Assembly: GCA_004380135.1 (NCBI GenBank)
Contig: QXCR01000006.1
Coordinates: forward strand, 310,001-374,000
Source: Stemphylium vesicarium
Lineage: Eukaryota > Ascomycota > Dothideomycetes > Pleosporales > Pleosporaceae
Length of the DNA: 64,000 bases
Reading direction: 5' to 3'
In this document: positions 56,447-64,000 of the stretch, piece by piece
Layout: each line of letters begins with the position of its first letter
Position numbering within the stretch: position 1 is the first letter of the stretch
Notes under the pieces: model-generated
What the model was told of the DNA's origin: nothing
Databases searched by the model: none
What the model saw: only the letters and a program-made list of their open reading frames with translations
Program-made: the position numbers and the translations under genes

Positions 56447-58226
56447 TTAGTTGAAACCCCCCAGACGCACGTATGCCTGCTCAATTTCTTCCTGATAATC
56501 TTCCTCGACTGCCCTCCGCAGCACCAGCAGCTTTAAGCTGACCTGCAGTGGCTTCTCCTTGCTCGCGATAATGACAGTCTCTTTCGGGATCCTAATCTCC
56601 TCCACGTCACTCACATTGCTCCCGGTAATTACACTTTGGTACAGCTCCTCCAGCAGTTGCGCCTCGCTCTTCCTGTCGAGCACTCCTTCCTTAGCTTGGA
56701 CAATGACGTATGGTACGGTGTGACCTTCCCCACCAACAAACACCCTCAACACGTCATTGTGCCGCATAATTCGACTCTCAATATCCTGGGCATGGAATTT
56801 AGCTAGCCAGCTCAATTTGGTTAAGTCGTCTTTGCGAGCAGAAAACGCCCATCTAGTGCGGCCGTCTGAATCCTTGACCGGCTTGTACAACTCCTTGGTT
56901 TCGATTCGTTCAAGGTATCTATGTGCTGGGTTCCAGAATGCCGGCTGAAATCTGTCCACAGGCCCTCCCGCCGGATTTTCTAGGATAAGCTCATGAACAT
57001 CGTCCAAGCCTTCTTCTGTCAGATCGAGGGCCGACATCCTGTGGCCATTTTCTGGAACGAATTCGAAAGTATACCAGAGCTTTTTGTCGGCAGGCTCAAT
57101 GCTGACCTGCTCTCCGTTCTCAGTGGAGCCGATAGCTGAGCTTAGCCGAGTATACTGGCAGAGATCGTCCCCGATAGCCCGATCCAAGGCTGCGCCCGTG
57201 TACACAATGAATTCCAGAGACTTCAACATCTCCTTGGTTTCTGGATTGATATACAAGGTCATAATAGTGCTTGGCGGGCATCTGATACCGTCAACCTTGT
57301 TCATCTTGGTAATCTTCATGAACAGATCTGGTGTTAGAGTGGTCGCATCTGGGGGCATCATTATACAGGGGCTATCCCAGTAAACAGTTCCTATGATCAT
57401 CGCATGTAGACCAGCAATCCACTGCGGTGGACAAGGGTTGAGGTTCGTCCTTCTCGCCCAGCTCTCATAGGTGAGGCCCCGGGGCCAGTATTGGCGACTG
57501 AGGATAGGAAAGTTTCTCGACGTGCTCCACAGGCCGTTGGTATGGACGATCGGCTTGGGCAAGCCTGCAAGGAGGTAAGCTAGCTATCGCCATAATTGAG
57601 TAGAATAACTCACCAGTAGTTCCGGATGTATGAATGATGACGAACTCGTCCCATTTAGCCTCTTCATACGTTTTATCGTACGGGTACCGCTCCTGCTTTT
57701 CACTGTTGAGCATCCACTGCAACGAAGGTAGCCCGTATATCTTCAGACCCGCCTTTGGTTCAATAGATAAACTGCCTGAGCCATCTTCCGCGTAAAGCCA
57801 CACTTTGCAGTCAGTAGCTTCTATTAAGCTATTTAGTCCCTCTTTCGTCAGTCGGCCGTCTGGAACCAGCAGCTGGATGATTTATCAGCGACTTCATCAA
57901 CAAACATAGTGAAAAGTACCTACCTTGCGCTCATTCTTCATGACAGCTGGCAGCAGGATTGCATACCGTGGATCGTTGGGCCCAGAGTAAGCCACGGTGT
58001 CACGATCAGTTGCCTTGCCAAGCTGTTCACTGAGCCAGAAGGCTACCTTGTCGATAGCGTTCGCATACTGCTTCCAGGTAATCGTCTGGTATCCATTTTG
58101 CTCCCAATCACGCGGCGCATACCGCATATACATGTTGTCCGGGAACCATCGCGCTTTGTCTTCGATGGTGTGCACTAACAGTTGCCCTCCGGACACCTCT
58201 GGCTTAGTCTCTGGTGTGGCGTTCAT
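56447..58226 (-). CDS. Stand-alone adenylate-forming enzyme (NRPS-like A domain only)
   Basis: This is an ANL-superfamily ligase that activates a carboxylic or amino acid as the acyl-adenylate. Exons 58226-57924, 57872-57614 and 57564-56447 give 559 aa; introns are 51 and 49 nt. The P-loop motif FVIIHTSGTTGLPKPIVHT is split by the second intron. Other core motifs are IVYTGAALDRAIGDDL, SAIGSTENGEQ, and the WAFSARKDDLTKLSWLAKFH hinge region of NRPS-like reductases. The end is KEKPLQVSLKLLVLRRAVEE, where the catalytic Lys position is kept but the usual Lys-Gly pair is not. There is no carrier, thioester reductase or condensation domain; the protein stops shortly after the A domain. A TATA box at 58313-58320 favours the starts at 58274 or 58226; 58226 has the better context. 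Confidence 0.8.
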
Positions 58227-58789
58227 TTCTGGGTCCGTGTTTCGACTTGAAAATCGGGAAATCAAAATTGACATTGAGGCCAACAGAAAAGGACTTGTCG
58301 TGCACAAGCAGCTTTATATATGTACACGCGGTGGGCTTTTTTCCATCCCTTCGTCGGGGCTAAACCCATCTCTTACCATTGTTTTGAGTATTGGCTGATC
58401 GCACGCTATCTCAGGAAGATTAAAGTTAGTATGGGTGAGATTACTGATCCAACAAGGTGGCCTATCCTAAATACACGGGACTATAGATTTGCCACACTTG
58501 ATTACTTTCATTACTGCACTAGTGCTGAGATCATCCAGACTACAAGATCCTCGCCAATGTAGGGCGAATACTCGTTCGGGCTGTTTCAAGAGGTCAAGGC
58601 CATCCTATACCAGTTCCAGGGCCTGATATTCGTGTATTGGGCAACGTTCGCTTGTGGACGCGACGCATCGGCTTCGTCGAATGATCGGGCAGCAGACATC
58701 CAACCTTCTCCTAGCTAGAAGTAATCCAAATGAGGCGCAGGAACTGTAGAGGGATTTCCTCGCGCATCTGTCAGGGAATGCGCACATCC
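58227..58789. other. Intergenic, promoter of adenylating enzyme and 3' flank of amine oxidase
   Basis: This is a 563-nt spacer between two minus-strand genes. It contains the TATA box listed separately; no gene was seen. Confidence 0.5.
58313..58320 (-). promoter_or_regulatory. TATA box of the adenylating-enzyme gene
   Basis: TATATAAA on the minus strand, about 87 nt upstream of the chosen ATG (58226) and 39 nt upstream of an earlier in-frame ATG (58274). Both spacings are compatible with transcription starting near 58285. Confidence 0.55.
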
Positions 58790-60270
58790 CTACAGCTTAG
58801 ATTTAGTTGCCTCATCATGCCGCCACCCAGGCATATCTGAAAGATCCTTCGCAGGCGCTGATCTTCTCGATTTGAGCGCATCGCCCGTGCCAGGTCGCCA
58901 TCTCCAAGCGTGCGCTAGATCATCTGCCAGCGTACCCTCGAGCAGCTCAACGACATGCTTGCCAATGTTTGGCAAGAGCTTAAACGTATGACTGTAAGGT
59001 TATCAGCATGCTTTATTGCAGCATTGAAGGTGCGGAATACGTACCCGCTGTCTCCAGTTGCAAGCACAAAGTTCTTCCAATCAGGATGCTCACACATCAG
59101 CAACGCGGCATCAGCAGTGTCCGTACACCAACACAGATGTCTGTTGAACAACTCCTTCTCGGTGAACTTGGGTAAGAACGTGGCTATAGCCTTGCGAATG
59201 CTGATTTCCGATGCATCGGGGTAGGTATCTGCGGGATGTTTTGCCGCCGACCTAGGCACAGAGATCCGCTTCGGTGCCTTTGCGCCATACGGCTGATGTT
59301 GCTTGAAGCGGGTAAAGCCTGGAAACTCGTCACAAACTTTGATGACACCATACTCGTCGGGCTCAAAGAAGAAGCCCACATCGTCGTTGTAGACTACAGG
59401 AACGTTCTTGTACTCTGCTGCCTCTTCTGGGGTAAGTCGCATGTGCGCGTATACCCATGCCTAGCGAGATTAGATGGAAATGTAAATCAAGATCTTGGTA
59501 GAATCTTACCTTGGAGACACATTGCTCTTGCAGATCGACGAGAACAGGACTCCAAGCACCAGCGGCCAGCACGACTTTATCAGCATAGTATCGCGTTCCA
59601 TCGACTGTTTCCACACCGATGCACACACCTTCGGCAAGAAGAGGCTGCTTGAACGATCCCGCGTCACCAAAGCCGAACTTGACTCCTTGATCGCGCAAGT
59701 ACTCGCCTATCGCATTGATGGCCTTTGCTGCAGCGAGCCAACCACCGTCTTGGCTGAAGACAGCTTTCCAGCCTTTGATCTTCTCGCGCTCCAATAGCGG
59801 CATCTTCTTTAAGATCTCATCTTCGGAATCTAGCCATTCGGTCGTCTCCTCGAGGCCGGCGTCGGCGTCTAGAAGAGCTTGGTATGCTTGTTTGAGACCA
59901 GCAAGCCCCTGCTCGCCATGTGCGCAGTCAAGCTAAACATTACATCAGCTACAATATTCATGTGCATTGCTCCGCCGACTATACGTACCCTACCCGTGTT
60001 GTGGAAATACTCCTTGAACAGATCATCTTCTTTCCACATGTGCCTCGCCTCCAGGCTCAGCTGCAGATCCACCTTGTTCCGCAAGCGGATGCCCATAATC
60101 TTGTTCAAGTCATTTCCGGCTGACTGCGATGACGGGATGGGATAGACATCAAGGACGGTGATGTTGGATGGTGTGTAGCCGGAGCGTACGAGATGAAGCG
60201 CCGTGGAAGAACCAATTGTGCCACCGCCGCCAACAACGACAACAGAGGCGTTTGCTCTGGAAGGCGCCAT
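58790..60270 (-). CDS. Fructosyl amino acid oxidase (amadoriase), peroxisomal
   Basis: This is an FAD enzyme that oxidatively cleaves Amadori products (fructosyl amino acids) to glucosone, amino acid and H2O2. Exons 60270-59989, 59932-59510, 59460-59045 and 58991-58790 give 440 aa, the normal family length; introns are 56, 49 and 53 nt. Seen in sequence: the dinucleotide motif VVVVGGGGTIGSSTALHLVR, the oxygen-reactive Lys region AGNDLNKIMGIR (Lys57), the active-site Glu in KVCDEFPGF (about 280), and HLCWCTDTADAALL, which contains the Cys that carries covalent FAD in this family (Cys345 or Cys347). SGHTFKLLP holds the conserved Lys, and WRWRPGTGDALKSR is near the end. The C-terminus is SKL, a canonical PTS1 peroxisomal signal. 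The related sarcosine/saccharopine oxidases are less likely given these residues. Confidence 0.87.
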
Positions 60271-61271
60271 CACGGGATAACAGAATTCGCCTCCTTAGGA
60301 TGTCGGAACTGTCGAAGTTTCGCTGGGCGGTCCCAGAAGTCGCTATCAGAAGCAATCCACACTGCGGCAGGCCCAAATCTCCGCCGGTTAAGTATCAATG
60401 AAGCGTGCACACGCCACCAGCTCAATGATACGATATCGACGCATACTCCCCGCTCGATTACAGGTCCGAACAAGTTTTGATTGAGTAATTAAGGCTTCCC
60501 GTTCAATGTATCGTCGGCTCGACGCGATGCCCTGGCAAAGCATGCCGCTTGCCTCTCGCTTGGTGATCCCGACTGTTATTATGTCCAAAAGCGGTTAGCA
60601 CGATGGACGTCAGCGCTGCGTCAATTGACGAGGATTGTCTCCGTGCTTCCCAAGACCGGCCGTTCAAGCGTGCCTTCTTCCTCATTATCTCACGCCTCTG
60701 ATAACAAAATTCTGGGTCTCTACTAGATCGACGTTGATATCAACAACGCTCATGTTGCATTGAGGCACCAGGCCATCCGCGGAACGATCCCACGGCTGAC
60801 TCGCGCCCTGCATTTCAACCGGAAAGGCCCGACCATCAAGCATTGCAGACCTTGTACGCGATCTCTAGCGAAGTCTTACCATACCTTGACTGTCTTAGCT
60901 TCTACCTCCACTTTCCCCGACTGTTCGCACTTCCATATTGAGCCTAGCGATTCCAAGCACTCAGACAGGCGTTCCCCTCTGCCTTTCGTCTGTCAGCGGT
61001 GCCATAGACTCCACAGTTCCTATCAGCTGGATGGGAACGACTCGCCTTACCCCAGCTTGGGGTAATTTAGCCCCGAGATCCACTGATAAGCCGGGATGAT
61101 AGATAGCTCGATATGCGAGGGTGGGAGATGTTGCAGGTGCAAGAAGGGTAAGAGGTTGCGTATAAAGAGTCGCGTGGTGCTTCTTCGGGAACGTCTCAGC
61201 TCAGAACTCGATTTCTCATTCATATTTTGATCTAAATATCCTTCGAAAGGGTTTCGTGGAAGTCGTTCAAG
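60271..61271. promoter_or_regulatory. Divergent intergenic, amine oxidase and UNC93-like transporter
   Basis: This is a 1-kb region between outward start codons. A TATAAAGA box at 61161-61168 lies about 110 nt upstream of the transporter ATG. A 101-codon open frame at 60760-61065 looks like chance sequence (no domain, Ser/His/Arg-rich). Confidence 0.5.
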
Positions 61272-62989
61272 ATGTCCAAGTTCGACGCTGCTCCTCCCAA
61301 CACCCACGCCGGCGGCGACGATGATGCTCTTCGTACCAAAGGGAACGATCCCCTAAATGCGCCTCCACATCCGACGTATGAAGTCGCCGATGAAAGGATC
61401 AATATGGAAGAATACGCCAGGAGCGTGCCGTTATGGAAAAGGGTCTGGCAACACAGCCTGACGCAGATGCTTCTACTCAGCGTTCAAGCCTTCTGTGGCC
61501 CGGCCATGGCTGATGCTATTGCTGGTCAGCTATTCCCAAATACGGCAAAATTGAATCGCCCAAACTAACATGAATTCAGGTCTTGGTGGAGGTGGTCTTG
61601 CTACTCCTCAAACCTCCAACATTGCAACTGCCATCAACTATACCATGCTTGCTGTCTGTTGTGCTTTAGGGGGTCCTATTGTCAACAAGCTCGGCACGAA
61701 ATGGGCTCTTGTCATTGGCGCTTGCTCATTCCCTATCCGAGGTTCCTCATACTATTGCAACTCCAAGTTCGGTAATCAGTGGTACCTGATCTTGGGCGGC
61801 TTTTTCACCGGCATCGGAACGGGTACGTGGTACGTGGCCGAGTCCGGCACCATCATGTCGCTTGCTCCGTCAGGCTCTCGTGGAAAGTACCTGGCTCTTT
61901 GGATCGTTGCCCGCAACCTGGGACAATTGGTTGGTGGCGCCATCAAGTGAGTAGATCAACTACTACCTTCTAAGCAAAAACTAACGTGGCCACTCCCAGT
62001 CTCTCAAAGAATCACGAGAAGGGCGTAGTCGGTGGTGTGACACCCGACACATATGTTGCCTTCCTAATCATTGAATGCATGGCGCTACCGTTCGCTTTCC
62101 TTATCTCGCCTCTCGAACGCGTCGTCCGTTCAGATGGGACGCGCATCCTTGTATCCGAGAAGATAGGGACCCTGATGGAGTTTAAGCAGATCAAGGTCAC
62201 AATGACTTCAAAGCTTATCCTTCTCTCGGCCTTCTGGGCAATCTGGTCATTCTTCTACAGGTTGGTTGGACCCCGCAATCATTGAAGTCACAGCCTGCTA
62301 ACCAATGCTCAGTGGTACTTGGTCCACCTACCTAGGAACTTACTTCAGTATCCGCGCTCGAGCCCTCTCATCCCTCATCTCACCTTTCTTTTGTATCGTC
62401 GGCTGCTTCGGTCTCGGCTTCATCCTCGACATGAAGGGTGTTAACCAGCGCCGCCGCGCCCAAATCGGTCTTTTCACTGTCGTTCTGCTCAATCTTGGTG
62501 TTTACATCTGGTCAATCATCATTCAAGCAGGATTCAACAGCAATGACCCCGGCAAAATCGACTGGGATGATTCGCGATACCCCCGCTCCTTCTTACCGTA
62601 TTTCTTCGTTCAGACCACCGGGCCTTTATCACAGTCGTACATGTACTGGCTTCTCTCTTCCTTTGCGACTGATGCTCAAGGTATGCTATGCGCTATTAGG
62701 ACTATTTTCTGGGCAAAACTAACGATACACAGCAAACGTTCGCAACGGAGCTGCCTTCCGCTGTCTCGAAGCCATCGGCCAAGCTATCTCATATGGGATG
62801 AATACTCAGATTGAAACATCGCCATTGATTGGCTTCTGCGTCACGTTTGGCCTAATGGCATTGGCATTTGGTCCAATGCTCGTGCTGGTCAACCAAACGC
62901 CGGATCGCATCCCTGCCGATGTCATAGCTGAGGAGCAATATCGAGAAGAGAATAAGATTGGAAATGTCGAAGTCGAGACCAAGGCTTAA
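61272..62989 (+). CDS. UNC93-like major facilitator superfamily protein
   Basis: This is a polytopic membrane protein of the UNC93-like branch of the MFS. Exons 61272-61524, 61580-61946, 62000-62260, 62313-62680 and 62733-62989 give 501 aa; introns are 55, 53, 52, 52 and 52 nt. A cytosolic N-terminus (about 65 aa) is followed by hydrophobic helices, with family-like segments GLGGGGLATPQTSNIATAIN, ALGGPIVNKLGTKWALVIG, LGGFFTGIGTGTWYVAESG and LWIVARNLGQLVGGAINLSK. The second half has GTWSTYLGTYFSIRARALSS and a final pair of helices ending LVNQTPDRIPADVI. Fungal members are usually uncharacterised; substrates are unknown. It lies divergent to the amine oxidase, so a link to the same metabolism is possible but not shown. 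Confidence 0.9.
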
Positions 62990-63364
62990 GCATAGCGGAG
63001 AGATGGCGTTTCGATCTTAGAAGGGAGGCGTTTCTGTTGTAGTTGTCATCATCATCTGGAAAGTAAGAATGGTATTCAACGCACATGAAAGAATAATCTA
63101 CACTGCATTCGTGAAATCTTCAGACATAGAATGATTGAATCAAACGAGTTTATCGCGCAAAGATGTCGCCCGTTGAAGGTCGCGATTTCCCCACGTGTGG
63201 GTGGACCCTGCATGCACATCCCGCGTTGGTGCCCCTCGGTGGGGCAAGGTAGGTAGCTGTGACGTTGGGCATTGAGCACCTTGGAAAAGCTTCAAGGCTT
63301 CAACACTCCCACACTGTCCAGACCACAGCCTTTCGATAGCGAGCATTCATTTGCAGTCGACAAG
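62990..63364. other. Intergenic, transporter 3' flank and IMPase promoter
   Basis: This is a 375-nt spacer between two plus-strand genes; no gene is seen. Confidence 0.5.
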
Positions 63365-64000
63365 ATGGCAGACATTAACCTCAAAGAGATCCACGACTTC
63401 ATGATCTCCATTGCCAAAGAGGCAGGAGAGCGCATCGTATCAGCGAAACCAACCACGTCTGGTTCTGGATCCAAGAAGAATTGTACGCAGCCCCCCTTCC
63501 AAGGTTTTGTGAAAAATCACCGTCCATAGGAGTCCATATTGACAGTACGTATCCCAGCGGTCGACCTGGTTACCGAGACAGACCGCGCAGTAGAAAACCT
63601 CATCTCAACCTCGCTCCGCACCGCATACCCCACTTTCTCCTTCATGGGCGAAGAGACCTTCAAACCCGGCGACGTCCTCACACCAAACCCGACCTTCATC
63701 TGCGACCCCATCGACGGCACAACAAACTTTGTCCATCGTTACCCTTACGTCTCCATCTCGCTTGGCCTTGCCATAAACCTCGAACCCACCGTGGGCATCG
63801 TGTACAACCCGTTCACGCAGACACTGTACTCGGCGATAAAGGGGCAGGGCGCATATCTCAATAGGACGACGCGGTTACCGCTGGCGGAGCCTACACCGCT
63901 GGGTAAGCTGGATACGTGTCTTGTGGCGGTGGAATGGGGTAGCGATCGCAGTGGGAACGACTTCAAGGTCAAGAGTGAGACGTTTAAGCGACTGGCTGCT
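63365..64000 (+). CDS. Inositol-1-monophosphatase (QutG-like), 5' part
   Basis: This is a Mg2+-dependent, Li+-sensitive phosphatase family protein that hydrolyses inositol monophosphates; fungal paralogues include QutG of the quinate cluster. Exon 1 is 63365-63482 and exon 2 starts at 63558 and runs off the window, so the 3' end is missing (about 187 aa seen). The 75-nt intron joins SKKN to SVDLVTETDRAVENLI. Metal-binding residues are present: the Glu of FMGEETF, and the motif CDPIDGTTNFVHRYPYVSIS. Further family segments are GIVYNPFTQTLYSAIKGQGA and DTCLVAVEWGSDR. The start is ATG after CAAG, opening MADINLKEIHDFMISIAKEA. Confidence 0.9.

Noticed and set aside
60760..61065. 101-codon frame in the amine oxidase/transporter promoter region
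   Set aside because: Low-complexity chance composition, no domain, lies in a promoter with its own TATA element.
1..64000. CRISPR arrays, bacterial operons, riboswitches, insertion sequences
   Set aside because: The window is eukaryotic; no regularly spaced repeats, transposase genes or recognisable riboswitch cores were seen.

Overview
The window looks like a chromosome segment of a filamentous ascomycete, most likely a dothideomycete of the Pleosporales type. Genes are intron-rich. Nearly all introns are 47-75 nt, with GTRNGT-like donors, CTAAC/CTGAC branch sites and YAG acceptors. The gene content (DBP2, THI20, RAD9, SEC11, NHP6, CENP-H, ATG11, HOM6, CCDC174, Tre2/Vps70, amadoriase, Zn2Cys6 factor) is typical of Pezizomycotina. 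All gene models below were spliced by hand and every reading frame was checked to close across its introns. No tRNA, rRNA, CRISPR array or intact transposon was recognised.

Layout. 1-8.4 kb: gene-poor, nothing recognised. 8.5-25 kb: a dense housekeeping block with DEAD-box helicase DBP2 (-), bifunctional thiamine enzyme THI20 (-), checkpoint clamp RAD9 (-), an F-box/LRR-like protein (+), a PWWP-BTB protein (-), signal peptidase SEC11 (+), HMG-box NHP6 (-) and kinetochore CENP-H (-). 25.3-29.7 kb: autophagy scaffold ATG11 (+), with an ambiguous 3' end. 29.7-37.3 kb: gene-poor apart from one small Cys-rich protein (-). 37.3-41.7 kb: a secreted Cys-containing protein (-), homoserine dehydrogenase HOM6 (-) and a divergent CCDC174-like protein (+). 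43.4-49.2 kb: a Zn2Cys6 transcription factor broken by an in-frame TAG (-), a divergently transcribed enoyl-reductase-like MDR enzyme (+) and a CorA-like two-TM membrane protein (+). 51.3-64 kb: a Tre2/Vps70-like M28 peptidase homologue (-), an SDR (-), a stand-alone adenylating enzyme (-), a peroxisomal fructosyl-amino-acid oxidase (-), an UNC93-like MFS protein (+) and the 5' part of an inositol monophosphatase (+, runs off the window).

The most interesting points are these. DBP2 has a 452-nt intron between helicase motifs V and VI, the place where the autoregulatory intron of yeast DBP2 lies. One protein carries a PWWP reader fused to a BTB domain. Two separate genes carry a TAG where a TGG (Trp) codon looks ancestral, both compatible with a CpA-to-TpA change. 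The Tre2-like peptidase has lost its general-base glutamate. ATG11 has two competing C-terminal exons. A perfect CGG-N4-CCG palindrome lies in the shared promoter of the broken Zn2Cys6 factor and its reductase neighbour. The SDR / adenylating enzyme / amine oxidase / transporter group at 54.5-63 kb could be a small metabolic cluster, but this is inference only.
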